Positions 45,656-55,571 of a DNA stretch of 64,000 nt are shown here, piece after piece. A program made the position numbers and the translations under genes. The stretch is from Reichenbachiella faecimaris (lineage in GTDB: Bacteria; Bacteroidota; Bacteroidia; Cytophagales; Cyclobacteriaceae): contig NZ_FWYF01000001.1 of NCBI RefSeq assembly GCF_900176375.1, positions 1,808,449 through 1,872,448 of the forward strand, given 5' to 3'. Below the pieces are notes generated by a model that was given only the letters and a program-made list of their open reading frames with translations, did no database searches and was not told where the DNA came from. Numbering within the stretch: the stretch's first letter is position 1; the number at the start of each line of letters is the position of its first letter.

Positions 45656-46276
45656 TTACTTTTCTATCAACTCTTCCAATTCATGATTGACCATGTCGTA
45701 GTCGAATTTGAAAGTATATTTAGTGGATTCCATTTTGTCAATGATCTCACGCACATGTGCGATTACTTTTTCCTCTTTATGTTTCAAATGCTCATCTTCT
45801 ACAAACTTCAACGAGGCAATCATCTCAGCGAAAGTTGCATTCATAAATTGCATGGCTCTGTACTTTTCACCTTTGTCCAGGTTGTTTTCTGAAATTGTCA
45901 TACAGGCATAAGCTATAGAATTGAGTGCATTAAAAAAGGCCCTGTTCAGGTCATCTTCTTCCAGATTGTCCATTCGCATCTCCTTTTCCACTAACTCTAA
46001 ATCTTCCACTGCTTGTTCCATAAAAGCAATGGATGAACTATCTGTATACTGTTCGATCACCCTCATTTTCATCATTGCGTCATCCAGCTCCTGAATGGCA
46101 TGTTTATAATCTCCATTGACGATCAGATGACGGGCATCTGAAAGATGCTTCACTGGCTCCATAGCCAAATCAATGGTCAACTCATTGTGAATCAAATTCA
46201 CCAAATGCAAAACAGCAATAGAAGTTAGGATAACAAGGATGCTGGAGATGGCTGTAGTTTTCTTTTCGGCTGACAT
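45656..46276 (-). CDS. Membrane-anchored helical hypothetical protein
   Basis: The 206-residue protein starts with a cytoplasmic stub and one TM helix (about 10-28, AISSILVILTSIAVLHLVNL). The rest is a strongly charged all-helical domain with many Glu, Lys and Met, likely periplasmic and coiled. I recognise no family. It is a single gene divergent from hppA. Confidence 0.6.
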   Translation of the reverse strand: MSAEKKTTAISSILVILTSIAVLHLVNLIHNELTIDLAMEPVKHLSDARHLIVNGDYKHAIQELDDAMMKMRVIEQYTDSSSIAFMEQAVEDLELVEKEMRMDNLEEDDLNRAFFNALNSIAYACMTISENNLDKGEKYRAMQFMNATFAEMIASLKFVEDEHLKHKEEKVIAHVREIIDKMESTKYTFKFDYDMVNHELEELIEK

Positions 46277-46473
46277 CTTAGGAAATGGGTCTTAATTAAA
46301 TAATTTTCGGTCAGTAAAGTACGAAATAATAGTGAAACTGCTTTCTGTTCCTTCTGATTTCAAACCAATTACATAGGGAGTATTGAAATAGTCCACTAAA
46401 ATGTGAAATAGAGCCAACCACAGACGCTCCTCTTACCCTCAGCTACATTATTTTTTATTCTTGACTGATCTCT

Positions 46474-46481
46474 TATATTTG
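46474..46481 (+). promoter_or_regulatory. -7 promoter element of hppA
   Basis: TATATTTG matches TAnnTTTG and places the transcript start near 46488, about 70 nt before the ATG. Confidence 0.55.
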
Positions 46482-46492
46482 CGCTGGTTTAA

Positions 46493-46519
46493 ATGAGAGG
46501 GCATTATGCCCTTTTTTGA
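46493..46519 (+). promoter_or_regulatory. Leader hairpin with T tract and 8-codon ORF ahead of hppA
   Basis: AGGGCA-TTA-TGCCCT followed by T5 is a textbook intrinsic terminator (46498-46517) between the promoter and hppA. It coincides with a tiny ORF, ATG at 46493 to TGA at 46519, encoding MRGHYALF. Since the upstream gene points the other way, the hairpin is not needed to end it and looks like an attenuator. Function is inferred only. Confidence 0.5.
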
Positions 46520-46557
46520 TTTTTAAATTTGAGTTTAAAAAATTCTAGGAAAAAGAT

Positions 46558-49008
46558 ATGAGTAATTTGATTTACGTGCCAATCGTATTGGCCTGTCTAG
46601 GACTTGTTTTCATGCTGATCAAAATGGCATGGGTAAAGAAACAAAGCCCTGGAAATGAGAAGATGCAAGAAATCTCTAAAAACATTAAAGAAGGAGCATT
46701 AGCCTTTTTGAGTGCTGAGTATAGACTGTTAGCCATCTTTGTAGTTGCTGCTTCTGCTGCGCTATTCGGAATTTCAACCCTGGTTGAAACTACTAGCTGG
46801 ATGATCGTACCAGCGTTTGTTGTTGGAGCTATTTTTTCTGCTGCTGCAGGAAACATTGGTATGCGAATCGCTACTGAAGCTAACGCGAGAACAACTGAAG
46901 CCGCCAGAACCAGTTTGCCAAATGCCTTGAAAGTCTCTTTTGGCGGTGGTACTGTGATGGGACTAGGAGTGGCAGGTTTGGCTGTATTGGGACTTAGCCT
47001 ATTTTTCTTGGTTTTCACCAAAATGTTCATGGGCAGTGGCTCTTTCTACAATGACATGACTATGGTATTGGAAGCCTTAGCAGGTTTTTCACTAGGTGCT
47101 GAATCAATCGCACTTTTCGCCAGAGTAGGTGGTGGTATCTATACCAAGGCAGCTGATGTAGGTGCTGACCTTGTAGGTAAAGTAGAAGCTGGAATTCCAG
47201 AAGATGATCCAAGGAACCCCGCCACTATTGCTGACAACGTAGGTGACAATGTGGGTGATGTAGCAGGTATGGGAGCTGACCTATTTGGTTCTTATGTAGC
47301 TACTGTACTGGCCTCAATGGTGCTAGGTAACTATATCATCAAAGACATGGCTGATGCTGGTATTGTATTAGATACGTTTGGCGGCATGGGGCCAATTTTG
47401 TTGCCTATTATGATAGCTGGCGTAGGTATTATAGCTTCAATCCTAGGTACGTTCTTAATTAGCATCAAAGACAATTCTGCTAAAGAGGATCAAGTACAAA
47501 AAGCATTAAACACTGGAAACATCGTTTCTATCCTATTGACTGCAGTGGCTGGGTGGTTCTTGATCGACTACATGCTGCCAGAAACCATCGTAGGTATGAA
47601 ATTTTTTGGTGAAGGCACTATGGATATCCCAAGCCGCCACGTATTCTATGCCACCTTGGTAGGATTAGGCGTGGGTTATTTAATCTCCATGTTTACTGAG
47701 TACTATACTGCATTGGGCAAGAAGCCAGTCATGGATATTGTAACCAACTCATCTACTGGAGCTGCTACCAACATCATTGCTGGTTTGGCTACAGGTATGA
47801 TTTCTACTTTCTCATCTGTGATTCTTTTCGCCATTGCGATCTGGGGATCTTACGAACTGGCTGGATTCTATGGGGTAGCCATTGCAGCTTCTGCCATGAT
47901 GGCCACTACTGCTATGCAGTTGGCGATTGATGCTTTCGGCCCTATCGCGGACAATGCAGGTGGTGTAGCTGAAATGAGCGAATGCCCTGCAGAAGTAAGG
48001 GAAAGAACGGATATTTTAGATTCTGTTGGTAACACCACTGCTGCCGTAGGGAAAGGATTTGCCATTGCTTCTGCGGCTTTGACTGCTCTAGCACTTTTTG
48101 CTGCTTATGTGACCTTCACAGGTATTGATGGCATCAACATTTTCAAAGCTGACGTATTAGCTGCTTTGTTCATTGGAGGCATGATTCCTGTAGTTTTCTC
48201 TGCCTTGGCTATGAAGTCAGTAGGTAAAGCAGCCATGGAAATGGTAATGGAAGTAAGACGTCAGTTCAAAGAAATTCCGGGCATTCTGGAAGGAACTGGG
48301 AAACCTGATTATGCGAGATGTGTAGAAATCTCTACAAAAGCTGCATTGAAAGAAATGATGCTGCCAGGTGCCTTGACTATCATCACGCCAATCACCATTG
48401 GATTTGCCATGGGGCCTGAAGCATTAGGTGCTTATATGGCTGGTGTAGCGGTATCTGGTGTGATGTGGGCGATTTTCCAAAACAATGCTGGTGGTGCATG
48501 GGACAACGCAAAGAAATCTTTCGAAGCTGGTGTCATGATCAACGGCGAGATGACTTACAAAGGATCAGAAGCGCACAAAGCGGCAGTAACAGGTGATACT
48601 GTTGGTGATCCATTCAAAGACACTTCCGGGCCTTCTATGAACATTTTAATCAAATTGACTTGCCTGGTAGGTCTAGTGATCGCTCCTATCTTGGGCGAGG
48701 TCTATGGAACTGGTGGACACGGAAACGAAACCAAAATGGAAATGATGGGTTGCAAGCACGAGGGTGCATGTACTGCTGCTTGTCATGCCAAAATGGACAA
48801 GAAAGAATGTAAGCCAGGATGCACAAAAGCATGTTGTGCGGCTAAAGAAGCTAAGAAAGAAGTGAAGATAATGATGTCTGGCGAAGAAGCTAGTACTACG
48901 GCTATTGTTGAACGGAAGTCAATTGTTGACGGAAAAGAAACGATAAAACTAGATACTTTGACGGGCACTAAAACCGAGGTAGAAGCTCAGTTGGAAGAGT
49001 TGAAGTAA
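46558..49008 (+). CDS. hppA: Ion-translocating membrane pyrophosphatase
   Basis: The 816-residue integral membrane pump couples pyrophosphate hydrolysis to H+ or Na+ export. Hallmarks are the [44 protein letters not shown] segment (seen as [14 protein letters not shown] and [19 protein letters not shown]), later [13 protein letters not shown] and [12 protein letters not shown], with ~16 TM helices. [21 protein letters not shown] carries a Lys (after VG) typical of K+-independence only if placed at the right site, which I did not verify. After residue ~720 there is an unusual soluble tail with seven or so cysteines ([28 protein letters not shown]), then a charged segment. Confidence 0.93.
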   Translation: MSNLIYVPIVLACLGLVFMLIKMAWVKKQSPGNEKMQEISKNIKEGALAFLSAEYRLLAIFVVAASAALFGISTLVETTSWMIVPAFVVGAIFSAAAGNIGMRIATEANARTTEAARTSLPNALKVSFGGGTVMGLGVAGLAVLGLSLFFLVFTKMFMGSGSFYNDMTMVLEALAGFSLGAESIALFARVGGGIYTKAADVGADLVGKVEAGIPEDDPRNPATIADNVGDNVGDVAGMGADLFGSYVATVLASMVLGNYIIKDMADAGIVLDTFGGMGPILLPIMIAGVGIIASILGTFLISIKDNSAKEDQVQKALNTGNIVSILLTAVAGWFLIDYMLPETIVGMKFFGEGTMDIPSRHVFYATLVGLGVGYLISMFTEYYTALGKKPVMDIVTNSSTGAATNIIAGLATGMISTFSSVILFAIAIWGSYELAGFYGVAIAASAMMATTAMQLAIDAFGPIADNAGGVAEMSECPAEVRERTDILDSVGNTTAAVGKGFAIASAALTALALFAAYVTFTGIDGINIFKADVLAALFIGGMIPVVFSALAMKSVGKAAMEMVMEVRRQFKEIPGILEGTGKPDYARCVEISTKAALKEMMLPGALTIITPITIGFAMGPEALGAYMAGVAVSGVMWAIFQNNAGGAWDNAKKSFEAGVMINGEMTYKGSEAHKAAVTGDTVGDPFKDTSGPSMNILIKLTCLVGLVIAPILGEVYGTGGHGNETKMEMMGCKHEGACTAACHAKMDKKECKPGCTKACCAAKEAKKEVKIMMSGEEASTTAIVERKSIVDGKETIKLDTLTGTKTEVEAQLEELK

Positions 49009-49029
49009 GAAAGGCTTCTTAAAGAATAG

Positions 49030-49062
49030 AAAAGCGAGGGATGAGAATCTCTCGCTTTTTTT
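49030..49062 (+). terminator. Intrinsic terminator of hppA
   Basis: AAAAGCGAG / CTCGCTTTT stem followed by a T7 tract. Confidence 0.85.
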
Positions 49063-49113
49063 GTACCTACTCTTTGTTTGATTATACTTGAATAACTATC
49101 TCTGCCAAGTCCA

Positions 49114-49896
49114 ATGAAAACATGCATTCAATGTGGTGAACCCTCCAACAGCAATTATTGCTCGAACTGTGGTCAGAAACAAAACATCAGAAGGCTGACG
49201 CTGGCATCTTTTTTCAGTGATTTCTTCAGTCGTATTTATGGATTAGATGGAGCCTTCCCTAATACGATTATTGGCCTTACCAAAAACCCAGCCAAGGTTG
49301 CGCAAGACTATATCAGAGGTATTCGAGGTAAGTATGTAGGCCCTGTTGGTTATTACTTTCTCATCTTTACTATATTTTTTCTTCTGGTCCAACTCTCAGA
49401 CTACACACTAAACGACTACCTACCTAAAACAGAAAATTTTGCCGAATCGATTGTTGACAACAACAACCTAAAAGAAGGTCAAAATGCCAGAGAAATTGCG
49501 CTTGCAGTCAAACAAAGAATATTTAATAACCTTCAATATGTTCATGTTTTTCTTGTGCCAATTCTTGCATTTTGGTGTGGCGTTTGGTTCAAAAAATCGA
49601 ACTATAATTTTATAGAAAATACTGTTCTTTCATTTTTCATACACGCCCAAGGAACCGTTGTCAATCTTAATGGTTTTGTAATTTTCATTTTCACAGGGCT
49701 TAAGAATAATACTATAATCAATTTGATCATCATATTGTATTATGCATGGAGCATGAGCCTGTTTTATACAGGAAAGGCCAAATTATCATCCCTATGCAAA
49801 GGACTGATCGCTTATCTTTTCACATATATTTCGTTTTTGCTTTTTGTGGCTGTAATCGTGCTGATAAGTCTAATTGTAAGAGGACGAGTCAGTTAA
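49114..49896 (+). CDS. DUF3667 membrane protein with zinc ribbon
   Basis: The 260-residue protein has an N-terminal zinc ribbon C-x2-C ... C-x2-C (CIQCGEPSNSNYCSNCGQ), then the family's FFSDFFSRIYGLDGAFPNTI and LTKNPAKVAQDYIRGIRGKYVGPVGYYF motif, and about five TM segments. DUF3667 is widespread in Bacteroidota and uncharacterised. Confidence 0.85.
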   Translation: MKTCIQCGEPSNSNYCSNCGQKQNIRRLTLASFFSDFFSRIYGLDGAFPNTIIGLTKNPAKVAQDYIRGIRGKYVGPVGYYFLIFTIFFLLVQLSDYTLNDYLPKTENFAESIVDNNNLKEGQNAREIALAVKQRIFNNLQYVHVFLVPILAFWCGVWFKKSNYNFIENTVLSFFIHAQGTVVNLNGFVIFIFTGLKNNTIINLIIILYYAWSMSLFYTGKAKLSSLCKGLIAYLFTYISFLLFVAVIVLISLIVRGRVS

Positions 49897-49901
49897 AATT
49901 A

Positions 49902-50612
49902 TTAGAGCTTCAAATAATAACCTTTTAGAAGCCGATTGAATTTTTTCGAATGCAGTTGCCCTTCTCTAATGTTCAACTCTTCTGATGAAATAGAGTGCTC
50001 AGCCTTAGAAACTTTGGAGATGATTCTAAAAATTGGCCCATAGGGTTGATTGCGAATGACCAAGGCTTGAGCATAGCGTAAACCATTGCGCTCAACCTCT
50101 ACTCTAAATTGCTCAGATTCTAACTCTGGATAAAGAATATACGCCCTTCCCTTTTCAGTAAGCAAGGATTTCAAAACCAGCGCAAGATTAGCCTTGTCAA
50201 AATCCATGGTATCGTGCTTGGCTAGGTTATTCTTACTCTGATCTGATTTTAAACTATTCGTGAAAAATGGGGGATTGGACACTATCAAGTCATAGGTTAG
50301 ATCAGTCGATTTTGCCCATTCAAAAATATTTTGATTAATGACTTGAATCCTGTCTGCCCACTTAGATTCAAGTATATTTTGCCTGGCTTGCTCTGCTGCT
50401 TTGGCATCCAATTCGACAGCTTCGATTGGCACCTCAATCCGCTGTGCCAACATCATAGCCAGCAGCCCAGTTCCAGTACCAATATCCAAAATTCTTTTCG
50501 CCTGCGTATCTGGCACCCAAGCACCCAAAATACAAGCTTCTGTGCTCACTTTCATGGCGCATTGTCCCTGATGCACGGTGAATTTTTTGAATTGGAAGTA
50601 AGAATTGGGCAT
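49902..50612 (-). CDS. trmN6: tRNA1(Val) (adenine(37)-N6)-methyltransferase
   Basis: The 236-residue SAM methyltransferase starts FQFKKFTVHQGQCAMKVSTEACILGAW, a TrmN6/YfiC hallmark, with motif I LDIGTGTGLLAMMLAQR and catalytic SNPPFF (N-P-P-F). It methylates A37 of tRNA-Val. It is convergent with the DUF3667 gene. Confidence 0.9.
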   Translation of the reverse strand: MPNSYFQFKKFTVHQGQCAMKVSTEACILGAWVPDTQAKRILDIGTGTGLLAMMLAQRIEVPIEAVELDAKAAEQARQNILESKWADRIQVINQNIFEWAKSTDLTYDLIVSNPPFFTNSLKSDQSKNNLAKHDTMDFDKANLALVLKSLLTEKGRAYILYPELESEQFRVEVERNGLRYAQALVIRNQPYGPIFRIISKVSKAEHSISSEELNIREGQLHSKKFNRLLKGYYLKL

Positions 50613-50637
50613 ACGTTCTTATGAAAAGCGTAAACTA

Positions 50638-52569
50638 CTAGAGACTTCTTATACCTTCCTCCTGTGCGCTCACATTCATGCGCATCCGCGTGATTTTTTG
50701 GTCCAGCTCATCCATCATGGCCTTGAACTCCGACTCCTGTTGGATGCTTTTGATTAATCGAGTCGTCATGAGACTGGAGCGATCCAGGTACCCAAGGTCA
50801 ATGGCCTTGCTCAACCAGCGCAGCGCTTCGGTCTTTTCTCTGATACTGGCATAACACATAGAAATATTAGCAGCCAAATAAGAGTCATCACTATCTTCCG
50901 CCTGTTTTAGCAGGGATTGTAGTGTGGGTTCTATCAAGGCCCTGGCTGAGTCCTGCTGACCTGTCTCCCAGAGTAAGCACCCTAAACCCACGGATACAGC
51001 ATAATACACGACAGGATCAAAGTCGGGACTGGACATGGCTTGCCGGGCATAGTGGTAGAAAAGTGCCGTATCTACATCAATTGCTACATCTGCCGCCAGT
51101 TCATTGAGGAAAGCATCGGTGGGATCCACGGCCACCAGATTTTCCAGATGCTGTTTGGCTTTATCGGTTTGTCCCTGCTTGTCATACAGATAGGCAAGAC
51201 CGTAATGTGAATAATAACCCCTTGGATTGAGGGCAAGTGCTTGCTGATAGGCCTGCTCTGCTTCCTCGAACATTTCCAATAGTAAATATTTCTCCCCCAA
51301 TGAAGTATAATTTGCGAAATCCAATGGATTGATTTGGATGCTTTTTATGTGCAACGGGATCGCTTCGTCCAGCCTGCCAATTAGCGCAAAAATATTAGCA
51401 AGATTACCTATGGCAGGATTATAATTGGGATTGAGGCTGATGGCCCGTTGGTATTTTTCTATGGCCTGGGCAAAGTCACCCTTAACTTGATAGGCGAATG
51501 CCCACGCCTTCCAGGCCTCTGAAGCATTGGGACTGATGTTCACTGCCCTTTCCCCTAGGGCAAGGGCAGTGTCTATATAATCTAATGGTAAAAAACGCAT
51601 TGCTGATGGATTTCCCTGACAATACGCATCTGCCAGTCCTGCATAGGCCAGCCCAAAACCGGGATCAAGTGCGATGGCTTCTTTAAAGTAGCCAATGGCA
51701 CGCTTCATGGCCTCTGGCTCGTAGGTGTTGTATTCTTCTCTTCCCTTCAGGTAAATGTTGTAAGCGGCTATGTTTTCAGTAGGTTTCTGGTTGAGCTTCT
51801 CTTTTTCTTGTGGGGAAAGACGGGCTTGCAGTTTGCTTGCTACCTCTTCGGCCACTTGCGTCTGGATCGCAAAGATGTCGTCCATGCGTTTGTCGTAGTT
51901 TTCTGCCCACTCTTGCTCTTCTGGGTTTACCTGTACCAGCTGACAGCTGATTCGTATCTGCTCGCCTGCCTTGCGGATACTGCCCGTGAGCAGATAGCCT
52001 ACACCAAGCTCTTCGCCTATCTCATTGATGGTTTTGCCTTTGCTGTCATAGTCGCGCAGGGTGAAATTACTCAGTACCCTGAGATCACCTATTTTCGAAA
52101 TGTGGGTGAGGATATCCTCGGTCACACCTTTGGCAAAGTAAGCATCTTCTTCCGAACTCATATTTTCAAAAGGCAGTACGGCAATTGATTTTTGAGGTGC
52201 GGTGGGATCGGAAACTCCTGTGAAATTGAATACCCGATCGGTAATCAGAAGAACAACGGCAAGTGCTAAACCTCCAATAATGAATGCATTCAGGCGCTTG
52301 CCAGTTTCTTGGTAGACGGAGGTTTCTACGGCTACTTCAGTGGTTTTTCGAAAGCCCGTAGGTGTCCATTCATACACATAGGCGAAGACCACCCAGATCG
52401 GGAAGCCTCCAATCAGTGCATACAGGATGTATTTGATCGCCGTATCCGGTATTTCAAAAGCAGGAAAAAGTATATCAGCAGCTTGCAGAACCGCCCAAGA
52501 GATCACCGCGTAGGAGATCGAAGCTTTGATGACATTGCGGCGCTGGAGTTCTTGAAGAAATTTATTCAC
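50638..52569 (-). CDS. TolB/FlgO-like domain protein with TPR repeats
   Basis: The 643-residue protein has a cytoplasmic N-terminus with ELQRRNVIKASISYAVISWAVLQAADI, two or three TM helices in the first 125 residues, then a CadC/adenylate-cyclase-associated TolB-like domain (KSIAVLPFENMSSEEDAYFAKGVTEDILTHIS, LLTGSIRKAGEQIRIS) and at least six TPR repeats (about 265-560). Such proteins are often labelled adenylate-cyclase-like although they lack a cyclase domain. Start is GTG at 52569; the role is unknown. Confidence 0.8.
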   Translation of the reverse strand: MNKFLQELQRRNVIKASISYAVISWAVLQAADILFPAFEIPDTAIKYILYALIGGFPIWVVFAYVYEWTPTGFRKTTEVAVETSVYQETGKRLNAFIIGGLALAVVLLITDRVFNFTGVSDPTAPQKSIAVLPFENMSSEEDAYFAKGVTEDILTHISKIGDLRVLSNFTLRDYDSKGKTINEIGEELGVGYLLTGSIRKAGEQIRISCQLVQVNPEEQEWAENYDKRMDDIFAIQTQVAEEVASKLQARLSPQEKEKLNQKPTENIAAYNIYLKGREEYNTYEPEAMKRAIGYFKEAIALDPGFGLAYAGLADAYCQGNPSAMRFLPLDYIDTALALGERAVNISPNASEAWKAWAFAYQVKGDFAQAIEKYQRAISLNPNYNPAIGNLANIFALIGRLDEAIPLHIKSIQINPLDFANYTSLGEKYLLLEMFEEAEQAYQQALALNPRGYYSHYGLAYLYDKQGQTDKAKQHLENLVAVDPTDAFLNELAADVAIDVDTALFYHYARQAMSSPDFDPVVYYAVSVGLGCLLWETGQQDSARALIEPTLQSLLKQAEDSDDSYLAANISMCYASIREKTEALRWLSKAIDLGYLDRSSLMTTRLIKSIQQESEFKAMMDELDQKITRMRMNVSAQEEGIRSL

Positions 52570-52879
52570 GAGTGGTTAACTAGTTTTTTTTCTAAATATA
52601 GGCAAAAGAGGCTCTTTTTGTGCTGAGTTGGGAGTGATCTTAAACCACTTTATGATAGAAACTATGTCCCATGCTATTTTCTAGTACCAATCTCATGATT
52701 TTTAATGGTTTGGAAAAGAGGTGAGTGGCTGCAAGGATTCGTTTCATCGGATGTCTATCATTCAGCTACACCCGACCAAAATTCTTCTTATAACTAGCAA
52801 GGTTCCTAAGGGATGACTGACGTAGTTGAGCCTAAAACACAAGCCAAAACACTGCCCTATGAGGTGAACTTGAATAAAA
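52570..52879. other. Gene-free spacer
   Basis: I see no ORF, RNA or repeat here. It probably holds the promoter of the TolB/TPR gene. Confidence 0.4.
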
Positions 52880-55561
52880 CTATATCTCAAATTTCACGGC
52901 AAAAGTAAAATACCTTGGTTGGACGAAATAGGCATAAGTACCCACCAAGTTGTCAGAAAAGCTATCGCGACGAATAGCTTCCGTTTCCAATAAGTTCATC
53001 CCTTCTACGCTAAACTGCCAAGGACTCTTTTCTTTTTGTACAATGACAGAAGCATTGAGAAATTTATAGATGGACTGGCTGCTTCCATTCTCCGCTCGAT
53101 AATTGTTGTATTCATAGTCAGCCAACAAACTCAGCCAGGGTCTGACCTTAATTTCCAATTCGAAAAAGGGTCTATCATTGATGTAGTCATTTGATGTGGT
53201 AGCGCTCGTATATTGATTATAAGTCCTTTCATAGCCCAACTCAAACGTAAATATCTCCATCAATTTTGTCTCTAGAGATGTGTTGTATAGCTGTGTGAAT
53301 GATGTATTCTGATTCGGAGTCTGATTGATCAAATTAGCAGTAGTGGCATAATAGAGGTTAGCGCCAGCACTCACTTTCCAACGCTTGAAAGTCTTCTCAA
53401 AGTCACCATAAAAGCTCATTAACTCATTGGCGACCATCACATTGATTGGCGTACTCAATCTTTCCAACCCTAGGTAATTCACAGACTCACTTATGTTGTC
53501 CTTGATCTTCTGATAGTTCAATCCTCCAAAAAGGCTGAAGTGACTAAATAAGCTGTAGTTCGTATAATTTAGATTAATATTATGCACAGTGCTATTGGAC
53601 AGCCCCTGATTGCCTAAGTAGAGGCTATTATAATTCTGAACAACTAATCCTTGTGCCACCTTCTGAATATCCATAAATCTAGCTTCCAGATTGTATCTAA
53701 ACCTAATGGTCTGCGAACTCGTCACATCATAGTTGATGGTAAATTCTGGCAACCAAATCACCTGTTCATTGACCAGTTCTTGATCGCCTTGCAGGTCAGT
53801 TGTTTTATAATGATGCGCATAGATTCCTGGATTAATTACCACCTTACCCATTTTTGATCGCCAGTTGATTCCTGCATAAACGTCAAGAAAACGGTAGTCA
53901 AAATGATTCTTATACTCTGAATCATCCAATGACGAATTGCCTTCTTGCTCAATGGTAGAAGTCATTTGCTGGCTGACGTGGCTATTGCCGAATCTGGCAT
54001 TTATATGATTGGTTTTATTCAAAATATAATACCAATTGGCTACGAGCTCTTGCTGATTGGAAATGATGTTTTTTGATTGCTGGAAATTATATCCATTCAC
54101 ATTGTTTATGGGGAGTACGTTTGAAAATAAAGGAAGATCAGAAGTAAATGATAGGGCTGGGTTTTGTTTGCTATACTCATAGCTAGCCTCTAGAGAAAAA
54201 ATGTTCCTGCTGTCCAATGCATGATAGATGTCAAGCCTCTGATGGATATTAAAAGGCCGTTGATCCGCTTCACTATCTATTTGATTCAATGCACTGAGAT
54301 TGTCCGACACTCGCTCGATATCATCACTCAATTTGCTTCCTTTGGTGAATAGCTCATACGCTATCTGAGTATCAGCATTGGGCGTGTATTGCGCTTTAAA
54401 TTTGGTCAATCCTGACAGGTTTTCTTGATTTTCATCAGTAGCAAGAGATTCTTTGTTTTCTACCGTCTCCGCATTGATATATGTTCTTTCAGAAAGAGAT
54501 AAAAGATTAGTCTTAGCTGCTGAGACGATCGCAAATCCCGAAAGATTCCACTTTTTGTTTGGCGTATAGTTGAAGTTGCTTGCTCCCAGTTTGGTATCAA
54601 TAGACAAAGCTCTATCGCTTTGTGCATTCATAAATCCCATATTTTCATCTGTCCTCCTAAAATTAGAACCAGATTGTGACATCATATTGCGCATACCTCC
54701 CATAAATCTGAAATAATCTCTAGGGGTGAAAGCCTGCCGACCTATGTTATTGGCATCTCCTATGAAATTGATGGTGGTTTCTGGGGTATACCTAAAGAGA
54801 TTTGCATGAGTCAAGTATCTTTCGTCGAGTCCAACGCCTCCCTCTACATCTCCAAAAGTCATATTCTTTTTATCCTCCGTGAGTTGAATGTTGATCGCCA
54901 GGCGGTCGTCATTGTTACCCAAAGCTCCCATGGGGGAGATGTCAGAGAAATTTCGGAGTACCTGTACTCGGTCTACTGCATGAGCTGGGATATTCTGCAC
55001 AGCCAGTTTAGTGTCTCCTTCAAAAAATTCTTTGCCTTCTACCAACACCTTTTCTACCTGCTTGCCTTGGACTCGCACCTCTCCATTTTCATCTACTGAA
55101 AACCCTGGGATACTTTCTAGTACATCTTCCAACTTGCGCTCGTTCCCCTTTTTGAAAGCATCCGCCTTGTACGAAATGGTATCTCCAGAAATCACCACGG
55201 GAAACTCCTCTTCTATCGTGATGTTCTCCAGTTTTTTGACGTTTGATTTCAAAGTGATCACAAAAGGATTTGAATCATTTGCTCGGGCAACAATGGTATC
55301 CTGACTGGTTCTATAGCCAATAAATGTAGCACGTAGGATGTAAGAAGTTTCTTCTTCCAATTTCAAATAAAACCTACCTTCTGAATTTGTCACCCCATAA
55401 GAGGTTAATCTATCCGTTTCTATATGATAAGCCACCACATTCGACAATTCCATGGAATTCCCAACCGAATCCTGAACCACTCCCGTAAACGTCACTGAGC
55501 TTTGTGCCAGGGCGAGCGAACTCCACCCCAGCCCTATTATGACCATTAATAAATTTCTCAT
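52880..55561 (-). CDS. TonB-receptor-like outer-membrane beta-barrel protein
   Basis: The 893-residue protein has a signal peptide (about 1-19, ending ALAQ), a carboxypeptidase-regulatory-like domain (about 22-110, SVTFTGVVQDSVGNSMELSNV), a plug-like domain (DVLESIPGFSVDENGEVRVQGKQVEKVLVEG, followed by NIPAHAVDRVQVL) and a long OMP_b-brl_3 barrel ending FTFAVKFEI with the C-terminal aromatic signature. These proteins lack a clear TonB box. It is encoded with a GLPGLI protein and divergent from a two-component system, a recurrent Bacteroidota arrangement. Confidence 0.85.
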   Translation of the reverse strand: MRNLLMVIIGLGWSSLALAQSSVTFTGVVQDSVGNSMELSNVVAYHIETDRLTSYGVTNSEGRFYLKLEEETSYILRATFIGYRTSQDTIVARANDSNPFVITLKSNVKKLENITIEEEFPVVISGDTISYKADAFKKGNERKLEDVLESIPGFSVDENGEVRVQGKQVEKVLVEGKEFFEGDTKLAVQNIPAHAVDRVQVLRNFSDISPMGALGNNDDRLAINIQLTEDKKNMTFGDVEGGVGLDERYLTHANLFRYTPETTINFIGDANNIGRQAFTPRDYFRFMGGMRNMMSQSGSNFRRTDENMGFMNAQSDRALSIDTKLGASNFNYTPNKKWNLSGFAIVSAAKTNLLSLSERTYINAETVENKESLATDENQENLSGLTKFKAQYTPNADTQIAYELFTKGSKLSDDIERVSDNLSALNQIDSEADQRPFNIHQRLDIYHALDSRNIFSLEASYEYSKQNPALSFTSDLPLFSNVLPINNVNGYNFQQSKNIISNQQELVANWYYILNKTNHINARFGNSHVSQQMTSTIEQEGNSSLDDSEYKNHFDYRFLDVYAGINWRSKMGKVVINPGIYAHHYKTTDLQGDQELVNEQVIWLPEFTINYDVTSSQTIRFRYNLEARFMDIQKVAQGLVVQNYNSLYLGNQGLSNSTVHNINLNYTNYSLFSHFSLFGGLNYQKIKDNISESVNYLGLERLSTPINVMVANELMSFYGDFEKTFKRWKVSAGANLYYATTANLINQTPNQNTSFTQLYNTSLETKLMEIFTFELGYERTYNQYTSATTSNDYINDRPFFELEIKVRPWLSLLADYEYNNYRAENGSSQSIYKFLNASVIVQKEKSPWQFSVEGMNLLETEAIRRDSFSDNLVGTYAYFVQPRYFTFAVKFEI

Positions 55562-55571
55562 TTAATCAACC

